NCBI GenBank assembly: GCA_910584485.1
Contig: CAJUAV010000001.1
Coordinates: forward strand, 541,446-605,445
Direction: 5' to 3'
DNA: 64,000 bases
From: an uncultured Alistipes sp.
GTDB lineage: Bacteria; Bacteroidota; Bacteroidia; Bacteroidales; Rikenellaceae
Below are positions 1 through 7,258 of the stretch, in pieces; the first letter of the stretch is position 1, and every line of letters begins with the position of its first letter. The translations under genes and the position numbers were made by a program. The notes under the pieces were generated by a model. It did not search any database, was not told the origin of the DNA, and saw only the letters and a program-made list of their open reading frames with translations.

Positions 1-758
1 CACATGAGGTGGCGCGAGTAGAAGCGCTGCTGCTGCGTACCGTAGTCGTAGACGGCCATCGTCCCCTTGCCCTGCCGCATCGCCTCCTTGAGCGAGGTCA
101 GGATACGGTCGGCGGCATCGTCGGTCACCTGCAGGCGGTCGACCACCAGATCGATCGTGTGGGTCTTGTAGCGGTCGAGGCGCAGCCCCGCCGAAAATTC
201 GCGGATCTCGCCGTCGATGCGGGCGTGCAGGTAGCCCTTTTTGGAGAGCGACTCGAACAGCTCGCGGTAGTGGCCCTTGCGCCCCTGCACGATCGGCGCC
301 AGCAGGGCGATGCGCCGCCCCGCGAACCCCTCGCGGATCAGCTCGGCGATGCGGTCGTCCGTGTAGCGTACCATCCGTTCGCCCGTCACGGGCGAGTAGG
401 CGCGCGAGGCGCGCGCGAAGAGCAGGCGCAGGAAATCGTTGATTTCGGTGACCGTGCCCACCGTCGAGCGGGGATTCTTGTTGGTGGTCTTCTGCTCGAT
501 CGCCACCACGGGGCTGAGTCCCGTGATCTTGTCGACGTCGGGACGCTCCATCGACCCCACGAAATGACGCGCATAGGCCGAGAGGGTCTCCATGTAGCGG
601 CGCTGCCCCTCGGCGTAGATCGTGTCGAAGGCGAGCGACGATTTGCCCGAACCGCTCAAACCCGTGATGACCACCAGTTTGCGGCGCGGTATTTCGAGGT
701 CGACGTCTTGCAGGTTATGCACCCGCGCGCCGAAGATGTTGATCGTTTCCTGTCCCAT
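1..758 (-). CDS. uvrA: Excinuclease ABC subunit A, N-terminal part (cut by window edge)
   Basis: This is the first ~252 residues of UvrA, the dimeric ATPase that finds damaged DNA and loads UvrB in nucleotide excision repair. The reading frame opens at the ATG complementary to 756-758 and runs off the left edge, so roughly three quarters of the protein lies outside. Visible family hallmarks are the first Walker A (GLSGSGKSS, about residues 33-41), the [11 protein letters not shown] segment and the [16 protein letters not shown] stretch that follows it. It is transcribed away from the cvfB-like gene; the two share a ~150-bp divergent promoter region. Identity is firm; whether it is the main UvrA or a UvrA2-type paralogue cannot be told from this part. 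Confidence 0.95.
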   Translation of the reverse strand, partial: MGQETINIFGARVHNLQDVDLEIPRRKLVVITGLSGSGKSSLAFDTIYAEGQRRYMETLSAYARHFVGSMERPDVDKITGLSPVVAIEQKTTNKNPRSTVGTVTEINDFLRLLFARASRAYSPVTGERMVRYTDDRIAELIREGFAGRRIALLAPIVQGRKGHYRELFESLSKKGYLHARIDGEIREFSAGLRLDRYKTHTIDLVVDRLQVTDDAADRILTSLKEAMRQGKGTMAVYDYGTQQQRFYSRHLM

Positions 759-818
759 AGCGTTCGTCAAACGTCGCCCGAGGCCGCTTTATTTCGCCTG
801 CGGCATCGGGCGAACGGA

Positions 819-826
819 CAAAGATA
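819..826 (-). promoter_or_regulatory. -7 promoter element of uvrA
   Basis: CAAAGATA on the plus strand reads TATCTTTG on the minus strand, a perfect Bacteroidota -7 box about 60 bp before the uvrA ATG. No strong TTTG box sits at the expected distance. Confidence 0.7.
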
Positions 827-881
827 CGACAGTTCGGCCAAACGAAAAAGGGCGATCGCGGAGTTTTCCCGAAAAAAGCAG

Positions 882-889
882 TACCTTTG
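882..889 (+). promoter_or_regulatory. -7 promoter element of the cvfB-like gene
   Basis: TACCTTTG fits the Bacteroidota -7 consensus TAnnTTTG and lies 22 bp before the ATG at 912, giving a short leader. Confidence 0.65.
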
Positions 890-911
890 CAACCGTCAGA
901 AATCGGAAAAC

Positions 912-1751
912 ATGCTTAAAGCAGGACGCACGCAACGGCTGACGGTGGGCCGCATCACCGAACACGGACTCTATCTGCGCGACGAGGAGGGGCACGAGGT
1001 GCTGCTCCCGAACCGCTACACCTCGCTCGCGGACCGCGAAGGCGACGAAAAGGAGGTCTTCGTCTACCACGACTCGGAAGACCGGCTCGTGGCGACGACC
1101 GAGACGCCGCACGTCCGCGTCGGCGAGGTCGCCGCGCTGCGCGTGGTCGACCGTACGCCGCACGGCGCCTTCCTCGACTGGGGGCTGCACGGCAAGGACC
1201 TCTTCCTGCCCAACCGCAACCAGCAGGGGGCCGTGCAGATCGGCCGCGACTGCATCGTCTACGCCTACGAAGACGCCGTCACGGGGCGCTGCGTCGCCAC
1301 GATGAAGCTCAAGAGCTTCATCGACAACGACGTCGTCACGGTCCGCGTGCGCGACGAGGTGTCGCTGCTGGTCGCCTCCGAAAGCCCGATCGGCTACCGC
1401 GTCGTCCTCAACAACCGCCACTGGGGCATGCTCTACCGCAACCAGCTGTTCCGTCCGGTCGCCGTCGGCGACCGCCTGACGGGCTACGTGCGCCGCATCA
1501 CCGAAGAGAACCGCATCGATGTCAGCCTGCAGCGGCAGGGACTGGCCCAGGTGACCGATTCGGCCGAGCGGCTGCGCGAACTGTTGCAGGCCGCGGGCGG
1601 GCGGCTGCCGCTGGGCGACGACAGCGACCCGCAGGAAGTGGCCCGCCTCACCGAGATGAGCAAAAAGGTTTTCAAACGTTCGGTCGGCATGCTGCTCAAG
1701 CGCGGCGAAATCGAGCTGACCGACGAAGGCATCCGACTGTTGCGGCGATGA
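912..1751 (+). CDS. CvfB/YitL-type S1 RNA-binding protein
   Basis: A 279-residue protein of the CvfB family, RNA-binding proteins with serial S1-like OB folds and a C-terminal winged helix. The N-terminus has the [18 protein letters not shown] pattern of the first S1-like domain, followed by further S1-like domains (about residues 70-130 and 145-210), and the last 60 residues ([19 protein letters not shown]) match the winged-helix end. The open frame extends far upstream, but that part is antisense to uvrA; the ATG at 912 is the first start after the -7 box at 882-889. Its TGA overlaps the ATG of the methyltransferase gene (ATGA), so the two are translationally coupled. In Firmicutes the family affects virulence and gene expression; the role here is unknown. 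Confidence 0.85.
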   Translation: MLKAGRTQRLTVGRITEHGLYLRDEEGHEVLLPNRYTSLADREGDEKEVFVYHDSEDRLVATTETPHVRVGEVAALRVVDRTPHGAFLDWGLHGKDLFLPNRNQQGAVQIGRDCIVYAYEDAVTGRCVATMKLKSFIDNDVVTVRVRDEVSLLVASESPIGYRVVLNNRHWGMLYRNQLFRPVAVGDRLTGYVRRITEENRIDVSLQRQGLAQVTDSAERLRELLQAAGGRLPLGDDSDPQEVARLTEMSKKVFKRSVGMLLKRGEIELTDEGIRLLRR

Positions 1752-2542
1752 AGGGGATCCAGACCGCCGAACGCGTCTCGCGCGACGCGTCGGACAATTT
1801 CGTCTTCCAGCGTTCGCTGCTGGCCTACGTCGAGGCGGCGAAACGCATCCGCGGCGACGTGCTCGAAATCGGCACGGGATCGGGCTACGGCATCGAGGTG
1901 ATCGCCCCCCACGCCCGCCGCTACACGACCCTCGACAAGCAGATGCCCCGTTTCGCCGACGAGCTGCCCGACAACGTCGAGTTCCTGCAAAGCGTCGTGC
2001 CGCCCCTTCCCTTCGCGGCCGAGAGCTTCGACTGCGTCATCACGTTCCAGGTGATCGAGCACATCCGCCGCGACGTCGAACTGGTGCGCGAAATCCACCG
2101 CGTGCTGCGCCCGGGCGGACGGCTCATCCTCACCACCCCGAACGCCCCCGCCTCGCTCACGCGCAACCCGTGGCACGTGCGCGAGTACCGCGCCGACGAG
2201 CTGCGCAACCTGCTGGCGAGCTGTTTCGGACGGATCGAAATGCTGGGCATCGCGGGCAACGAGCGCGTGGCCGCCTACTACGAGCGCAACCGCGAGAGCG
2301 TGCGGCGCCTCCTGCGCTGGGACGTGCTCGACCTGCAGCACCGCCTGCCGCGGCAGCTGCTGCAACTCCCCTACGACCTGCTCAACCGCCGCAACCGCCG
2401 CCGGCTGCTGCACGATGCGCCCGACGCCACCGCCTCGATCCGCATGGAGGACTATCGGTTAGGCCCCGTTACGGAGGGATGTTTCGACCTCTTCTTCGTG
2501 GCCGAAAAGGAGGCCGAATCCTCCGCGCAGGCATTTTTTTGA
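1748..2542 (+). CDS. Class I SAM-dependent methyltransferase
   Basis: A 264-residue Methyltransf_11-type enzyme. Motif I is VLEIGTGSGYG (about residues 38-48), followed by an acidic loop, VITFQVIEHIRRD at motif IV, and VLRPGGRLILTTPN at post-motif region. The C-terminal ~90 residues are rich in Arg, Asn and Leu with no evident domain. It starts inside the stop codon of the CvfB-like gene, so both are probably made from one transcript. The substrate is not predictable from the sequence; a small molecule, quinone or RNA are all possible. Confidence 0.85.
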   Translation: MKGIQTAERVSRDASDNFVFQRSLLAYVEAAKRIRGDVLEIGTGSGYGIEVIAPHARRYTTLDKQMPRFADELPDNVEFLQSVVPPLPFAAESFDCVITFQVIEHIRRDVELVREIHRVLRPGGRLILTTPNAPASLTRNPWHVREYRADELRNLLASCFGRIEMLGIAGNERVAAYYERNRESVRRLLRWDVLDLQHRLPRQLLQLPYDLLNRRNRRRLLHDAPDATASIRMEDYRLGPVTEGCFDLFFVAEKEAESSAQAFF

Positions 2543-2549
2543 AAAATTA

Positions 2550-2581
2550 TTTGGCCGATTCGGAAATTAGACCTATCTTTG
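2550..2581 (+). promoter_or_regulatory. Promoter of tRNA-Pro
   Basis: TTTGG at 2550-2554 and TATCTTTG at 2574-2581 with 19 bp between them match the Bacteroidota -33/-7 promoter arrangement; the tRNA begins 33 bp downstream. Confidence 0.8.
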
Positions 2582-2613
2582 TGCGCTCTTAAGAAAGAAA
2601 GAGTGCTTCAGTT

Positions 2614-2688
2614 CGGGGTGTAGCGCAGTCCGGTTAGCGCGCCAGCTTCGGGAGTTGGAGGTCGCTGGTTCGAATCCAGTCTCCCCGA
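2614..2688 (+). tRNA. tRNA-Pro (anticodon CGG)
   Basis: Cloverleaf: acceptor strand CGGGGTG, D arm GCGC/GCGC, anticodon stem CCAGC/GTTGG with loop TTCGGGA giving anticodon CGG (reads CCG), T arm with TTCGAAT loop, 3' acceptor strand CTCCCCG, discriminator A. The sixth acceptor pair is a T-T mismatch, and the T stem has one G-T pair. CA follows, so part of CCA may be encoded or added. An own promoter lies upstream and a strong terminator follows at once. Confidence 0.93.
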
Positions 2689-2691
2689 CAA

Positions 2692-2724
2692 AAGCCGTTA
2701 TCGTTTCGATAACGGCTTTTTTTT
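2692..2724 (+). terminator. Rho-independent terminator of tRNA-Pro
   Basis: A 9-bp perfect stem GCCGTTATC/GATAACGGC with a five-base loop, followed by eight T residues. Confidence 0.9.
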
Positions 2725-2788
2725 GCTTTTCGATGCAGTATTCGGCCCTTCGCGGCGTTTAACCGATAAACGAACACCCCCAAATCCC

Positions 2789-3196
2789 ATGAGACACGAT
2801 TTCACCCGCCTGCTCTTCGCCCTGCTGGGCCTCTCGGTCGCCGCAGGCTGCGACTCGGACGACACGAAGGAGCTCTCGTACGCCTACGGCCCGATGCCCG
2901 TGAATTTCACCGTCCGAGGCAAAGTGACCGATGCGCAGCAGCGGCCCGTTGCCGGCATCGAGGTGCAGGCCCTGCTCAAAGAAGATAAAGTCGGCCGCAC
3001 GCTGACCGATGCCGCGGGCGAATACCGGATCCCCCTGCCCGGCTTTCCCGAAATCGACTGCCTCTTCCTCGACATCGACGGTGCGGCGAACGGCTCGTTC
3101 GAAGAGCAGCGGCACACCGTGCGCCTGACGGAGGAGGCAGGGGAGGACGGCTCCGTGGAGCTGAACGCGACCCTCGAAGAGAAACGTCCGCAATAA
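2789..3196 (+). CDS. Radical SAM-associated putative lipoprotein
   Basis: A 135-residue lipoprotein: N-terminal signal with lipobox ending at Cys21 (SVAAGC), then one CarboxypepD_reg-like beta-sandwich (about residues 40-115, with VRGKVTDAQQRPVAGIEV and TLTDAAGEYRIPLP). The start at 2789 is chosen because it gives a canonical signal peptide; an upstream in-frame ATG at 2723 would bury it. It lies 13 bp before a radical SAM/SPASM gene. This pairing is a known Bacteroidota two-gene unit (families TIGR04134/TIGR04133), in which the small lipoprotein has been proposed as a partner or substrate. The pairing is seen here; the function remains unknown. Confidence 0.8.
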   Translation: MRHDFTRLLFALLGLSVAAGCDSDDTKELSYAYGPMPVNFTVRGKVTDAQQRPVAGIEVQALLKEDKVGRTLTDAAGEYRIPLPGFPEIDCLFLDIDGAANGSFEEQRHTVRLTEEAGEDGSVELNATLEEKRPQ

Positions 3197-3209
3197 ACAG
3201 GCTGCACCC

Positions 3210-4286
3210 ATGGCTAAATCGGTCGGTCTGCGCAAGCGGCTGGCGCTTGCGCTCTTTGCGAAAGAGTACGCCCGCACGGTCGAGCGGCACGAGCTGCGCA
3301 CCCTCTTTTGGGAGTGCACGCTCCGCTGCAACCTCCGCTGCCGCCATTGCGGAAGCGACTGCCGCGCCGAGGCGCTGCGGGCGGACATGCCCGCGGAGGA
3401 TTTCTTCCGCGTGCTCGACACGCAGATCACGCCCCACGCGGATCCGCATCGGGTGCTGGTAGTCCTCTCGGGCGGCGAGGTGCTGCTGCGCCCCGATCTG
3501 GAGCGGATCGGGCTGGAGCTCTACCGCCGCGAATACCCGTGGGGGATGGTGACCAACGGACTGGCGCTCGACGAGCGGCGCTTCGAAGGGCTGCTGCGCG
3601 CGGGGCTCCACACGATCACCGTCTCGCTCGACGGCTTCGAGGAGGAGCACAACTACCTGCGGGGCCATCCGCGCAGCTTCGAAACGGCCCTGCGCGCCGC
3701 CCGCATGACGGCCGCCGAGCCCTCCGTGCTGTCGGACGTCGTCACCTGCGTCACGCCGCGGCTGCTGCCCCGACTGGGCGCATTCCGCGACCTGCTGCTC
3801 GACAACGGCATCCGCAACTGGCGCCTCTTCACGATCTTCCCCGCAGGCCGCGGCGCCCTGGACCCCTCGCTGCAACTCTCCGACGAGGAGTTCACCACCC
3901 TCATGGAGTTCATCGCCGCCACGCGGCGCGAGGGGCGCATCCGCGCGAGCTACGGCTGCGAAGGGTTCCTCGGCGGCTACGAGGCCGAGGTGCGGGACCG
4001 TTTCTACCAGTGCCGCGCGGGAGTCACGGTCGCCTCGATCCGCATCGACGGCGCCATCTCGGGCTGCACCTCGATCCGTTCGAATTTCAATCAGGGGAAC
4101 ATCTACGAAGACGATTTTCGGGAGGTCTGGGAACACCGCTTCGAACCCTTCCGCAACCGCGAGTGGGCCCGACAGGGGATCTGCGCCGACTGCCGCTGGT
4201 TCGACAACTGCCTGGGCAACGGCATGCACCTGCACGGCGACCACGGCGAGCTGCTGCTCTGCCACCACCGACGGCTGACCCGATAA
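3210..4286 (+). CDS. Radical SAM/SPASM protein (TIGR04133-like)
   Basis: A 358-residue radical SAM enzyme. The 4Fe-4S motif CNLRCRHC (CxxxCxxC) is near residue 38, followed by LSGGEVLLRPD and the TIM-barrel strands. The C-terminal SPASM region has Cys residues at YQCRAG, ISGCTS and CADCRWFDNCLGN, fitting auxiliary cluster ligation as in peptide-modifying enzymes. It is in one unit with the preceding lipoprotein (13 bp apart), which suggests the lipoprotein is modified or required for the reaction. Reaction and product are not known. A small hairpin overlaps the stop and precedes a T run. Confidence 0.88.
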   Translation: MAKSVGLRKRLALALFAKEYARTVERHELRTLFWECTLRCNLRCRHCGSDCRAEALRADMPAEDFFRVLDTQITPHADPHRVLVVLSGGEVLLRPDLERIGLELYRREYPWGMVTNGLALDERRFEGLLRAGLHTITVSLDGFEEEHNYLRGHPRSFETALRAARMTAAEPSVLSDVVTCVTPRLLPRLGAFRDLLLDNGIRNWRLFTIFPAGRGALDPSLQLSDEEFTTLMEFIAATRREGRIRASYGCEGFLGGYEAEVRDRFYQCRAGVTVASIRIDGAISGCTSIRSNFNQGNIYEDDFREVWEHRFEPFRNREWARQGICADCRWFDNCLGNGMHLHGDHGELLLCHHRRLTR

Positions 4287-4317
4287 ATCCCCGACAGAGG
4301 GGATGCGGCTTTTTTTG
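4286..4317 (+). terminator. Probable terminator after the radical SAM gene
   Basis: ATCCCC/GGGGAT stem around a six-base loop, then GCGGC and a run of T. The gap between stem and T run makes it weaker than other terminators here. Confidence 0.5.
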
Positions 4318-4351
4318 TCGCCCGCGCGGTGCGGAATCCGCGAAAAGAGGT

Positions 4352-4359
4352 TATCTTTG
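4352..4359 (+). promoter_or_regulatory. -7 promoter element of the beta-helix gene
   Basis: TATCTTTG, 20 bp before the ATG at 4379. Confidence 0.7.
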
Positions 4360-4378
4360 TGGCAATACACACCCGACC

Positions 4379-6955
4379 ATGAAACCGCTTACCCTCCTGC
4401 TCGCCTCGCTGCTCTGCTTCGGCAGCGAAGCGGCCCGCACCGCCGAAACGGCGCAGACACCCGTAACGCCCGCCGCGGCCGTCCGAACGGCCGCCGCCAA
4501 CCGCTCGCTCGATGCGGCCCACCCGATCGAACTGTGCGGCACGACGCTCCGCTACGACGGCCGCACGATCGAACTCGGCCCGCACGATTTCTACCTCGAC
4601 CGGCGGCTGACCGACGCCGAATGCGCCGCCTCGCCCTACCTCTTCAACGATTTCGCCGCCGCGGCACGCCGCTTCGTCCCCGGGACGGCCACCGAGCCGA
4701 TGCGGCTCTGGATCGCCCCCTCGGTCTACTGGATCGACGATCCCGACGACCCCTACGTCCGCGGCTCGCGCGGCGAACAGCCCTTCGGCCTCGTCGTCCG
4801 CTGCACGGGGCTGCACCTCATCGGCCTCAACCCCGATCCCGAAGCGGTCGTGCTCGCCTCGCAGCGCGGGCAGACGCAGGGGTCGATCGGCAATTTCACG
4901 ATGTTCGACTTCCACGGCGACGACCTGCGCTTCGAGAACCTCACGATGGGCAACTACTGCAACGTCGACCTCGACTACCGCTTCGACCCCGCGCAGAGCC
5001 GCCCGAAGCGCATGTCCGCCATCACGCAGGCCCACGTCGCCTACTGCCACGGCGACCGGATCGTCGCCCGCAACGTCCGCTTCATCAGCCGCCTGAACAT
5101 GAACCCGTTGAGCGGCGCGCGGCGCATCCTCTTCGACGGCTGCCACATGGAGAGCACCGACGACGCCCTCTGCTCGACGGGCGTCTACCTGCACTGCACC
5201 TTCGATTTCTACGGCCAGCGCCCCTTCTACAACAGCGACCGGTACGGCGCCGTCTTCCTCGACTGCGATTTCACGGTCCGCCACGAGACGCCGCGCCAGT
5301 ATTTCTGCAAGGCGGTGGGACCCCTCTCGGTGATCGACTGCCGCTACCACGTCGCACAGCCCTGCTACGCGGGATGGACCCACACGCCGACCGACTGGCT
5401 GCGCTGCTGCCAGTACGGCGTCACGATGAACGGCCAGCCCTACGTCATCGGCGCCGACAAGCCCTTCAACACGCTCTGCCTCGACCGCTCGCCCCTGCTG
5501 GCGGCCTTCCGCCTCACCGACGGCGACGAGGTGATCTACAACACCTTCAACCTGCTGCGCGGCGACGACGACTGGGATCCCCAGCAGCTGCGCGCACGCA
5601 TCGAACGCCTCTCGCGGCGCGACGGCCGCGACTACGGCGCGATCGCCTCGGCGCTGCGCATCGAGCCGCAGCGCCTCGAGCTGCGCACGGGCGAGGAGCC
5701 GGCCGCCGTCACCGCCACCCTCGCCCGTCATGCGGGCTTCCCGCTCGGCAACCGCCCGATCCGCTGGCGCGTCGAGGCGGGGTACGAAAAGTACGTGCGG
5801 CTGTCGGCCGCCGAGGGCGGCACCTGCACCCTCACGGCGACCAACCGCGAAGACGCCCCGCAGCACTTCACCGTCATCGCCTCGACCGACGAGGGGCACG
5901 AAGCGGCCGTCGAGGTGACCGTGCGGCCCGATCTGGTGGCGCCGCCCGCCTTCACCGCGGCGCCGACGCTCCGCCTCGAACGGGGGTGCGCGACGGTCGA
6001 TTACGCGCTCGACCTGGCGGGGCGCGAAGATCGTTCGCTCGTCACCTGGTACCGCGCGACGCGGCGCGACGGACGCGATGCCGTAGCGGTCGCCGTCTCG
6101 CGGCTCGACCGTCCCGAGCGCAGCTATCGGATCACCGCGGCCGACGCGGGCTGCTACCTCTTCGCCGGCGTGCGGCCCCGCCACCTGCGCTGCGAGGCGG
6201 GCGAGGAACTCCGCACAGCCGCCTCCCGCCGCATCGGGGCGGCCGACTACACCCCCTCGCGCCGTCTGGAGACCGATTTCCGCACCCTCCCGACCGAGCC
6301 GCAGCCCGAGGTGCGGACGGGCTTCTGGAGCGTCGACGGCTGCAAGCCTCACGACACGGCCGACTACGATTGGAGCTTCGACCCGACGCGCCCTGGCTGG
6401 CACTACGGCGAAGGACTCAACGGGACGGTCGGCACGGGCCTCATCCAGATCCAGAAGGGGGCGCGCCTGCGCTACACCCCGCCCCGCGGCCGCTACGGCG
6501 ACATGACCGTCACGCTCCGCTGCGACCCCGCGAAGACGGCGGGCCAGGGCTTCGGCAGCGCCACGGGCCAGTACATGGACCTCTACATCTGCTTCGACAC
6601 GCGCACGCTGACGGGCTACGCCCTGCGCGCCATCCGCACGACGAAACACAGCGACGCGGTCGATTTCCTGCTCGTGCGCTACGAGAACGGCCGCACGGAG
6701 CCGATCTCGGAACCCGTCTCGTCGCCCTGCTTCCGCACCGACTGCACGCTGACGCTCCGCGCCGAAGGCGACCGCCTCACGGCCCATGTCGAGACCTCCA
6801 CCCCGCTGCCCGAGAAGACGCGCGACCTCGCGCAGCAGGTCGATCTGGAGGCCGAGATCGAGCCCAACACCTTCGGCGGCACGGGTATCCTCTACACGGG
6901 ATCGTGCGGCGAGAGCCTCGTGATGCTCCACCGCCTCGCCGTCGAGTGGCGGTAG
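4379..6955 (+). CDS. Secreted right-handed beta-helix protein with Ig-like and lectin-like domains
   Basis: An 858-residue exported protein with an N-terminal signal peptide (cleavage near residue 20, after SEAARTAET). Residues ~100-330 have the repeated short turns of a pectin-lyase-type beta-helix (LRFENLTMG, IVARNVRFIS, ILFDGCHMEST, AVFLDCDF); residues ~430-520 look like a bacterial Ig-like domain; the last ~200 residues (GYALRAIRTTKHSDAVDF) resemble a LamG/concanavalin-type fold. The start at 4379 follows the -7 box; the frame is open upstream only as a shadow of the radical SAM gene. Polysaccharide lyase, esterase or binding functions are all possible. No carbohydrate-utilisation partner (SusD, other CAZyme) lies beside it, so it is an orphan rather than part of a typical locus. 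Confidence 0.75.
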   Translation: MKPLTLLLASLLCFGSEAARTAETAQTPVTPAAAVRTAAANRSLDAAHPIELCGTTLRYDGRTIELGPHDFYLDRRLTDAECAASPYLFNDFAAAARRFVPGTATEPMRLWIAPSVYWIDDPDDPYVRGSRGEQPFGLVVRCTGLHLIGLNPDPEAVVLASQRGQTQGSIGNFTMFDFHGDDLRFENLTMGNYCNVDLDYRFDPAQSRPKRMSAITQAHVAYCHGDRIVARNVRFISRLNMNPLSGARRILFDGCHMESTDDALCSTGVYLHCTFDFYGQRPFYNSDRYGAVFLDCDFTVRHETPRQYFCKAVGPLSVIDCRYHVAQPCYAGWTHTPTDWLRCCQYGVTMNGQPYVIGADKPFNTLCLDRSPLLAAFRLTDGDEVIYNTFNLLRGDDDWDPQQLRARIERLSRRDGRDYGAIASALRIEPQRLELRTGEEPAAVTATLARHAGFPLGNRPIRWRVEAGYEKYVRLSAAEGGTCTLTATNREDAPQHFTVIASTDEGHEAAVEVTVRPDLVAPPAFTAAPTLRLERGCATVDYALDLAGREDRSLVTWYRATRRDGRDAVAVAVSRLDRPERSYRITAADAGCYLFAGVRPRHLRCEAGEELRTAASRRIGAADYTPSRRLETDFRTLPTEPQPEVRTGFWSVDGCKPHDTADYDWSFDPTRPGWHYGEGLNGTVGTGLIQIQKGARLRYTPPRGRYGDMTVTLRCDPAKTAGQGFGSATGQYMDLYICFDTRTLTGYALRAIRTTKHSDAVDFLLVRYENGRTEPISEPVSSPCFRTDCTLTLRAEGDRLTAHVETSTPLPEKTRDLAQQVDLEAEIEPNTFGGTGILYTGSCGESLVMLHRLAVEWR

Positions 6956-7001
6956 GCCGCCCGAAACAGGCCCGAACGGCCGAAAAAAGAGGCCCGAAAA
7001 G

Positions 7002-7032
7002 TTGGCCGATCGGAATATCCGTGCTATATTTG
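7002..7032 (+). promoter_or_regulatory. Promoter of the TonB-receptor leader transcript
   Basis: TTGG at 7002-7005 and TATATTTG at 7025-7032, spaced 19 bp, form a Bacteroidota promoter ~230 bp before the receptor ATG. The resulting long leader contains a short ORF and a terminator-like hairpin. Confidence 0.65.
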
Positions 7033-7066
7033 TGACGTATTATCCTCCGAGCGGAGGGAACCGACG

Positions 7067-7162
7067 ATGATGACCGATACGAAAACGACGAAACGACTGA
7101 TTATGAACGGGGGGGGGATTTCGACCGCCCGCCGTCGTCGGAATAAGCATATACGATCCTGA
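7067..7162 (+). CDS. Candidate 31-residue leader peptide
   Basis: A 31-codon frame starting with two ATGs (7067, 7070) behind GGAGGG at 7053-7058, an unusually good Shine-Dalgarno sequence for this phylum. The peptide begins MMTDTKTTKR, then LIMN, three glycines encoded by a run of nine G (7109-7117), ISTA, and four consecutive arginines (CGC CGT CGT CGG) before NKHIRS. The stop at 7160-7162 lies 8 bp before a hairpin with a T run (7171-7212). Promoter, peptide, terminator and then the receptor gene is the arrangement of a transcription attenuator, with the Arg run as the obvious stalling site. No homologue is known to me; a stand-alone small protein is the alternative. Confidence 0.5.
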   Translation: MMTDTKTTKRLIMNGGGISTARRRRNKHIRS

Positions 7163-7170
7163 ACCTTACC

Positions 7171-7212
7171 ATACGGGGGAGTTGCGGCAACGCGGCTCCC
7201 TCCGTATTTTTT
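7171..7212 (+). terminator. Terminator-like hairpin in the receptor leader (attenuator candidate)
   Basis: ATACGGGGG pairs with CTCCCTCCGTAT around a GC-rich loop and is followed by six T. It stands between the promoter at 7002-7032 and the receptor ATG at 7259, so read-through is needed for receptor expression. Confidence 0.6.
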
Positions 7213-7258
7213 GTCCGCAAGCAACAACAAACCTTTTTATTCACTAAAACAAACATTT

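Noticed and set aside
4303..7035. A 910-codon plus-strand frame overlapping the beta-helix gene
   Set aside because: It is Arg/Pro/Ala-rich with no domain and lies one frame off the real gene; long open shadow frames are expected at this GC content.
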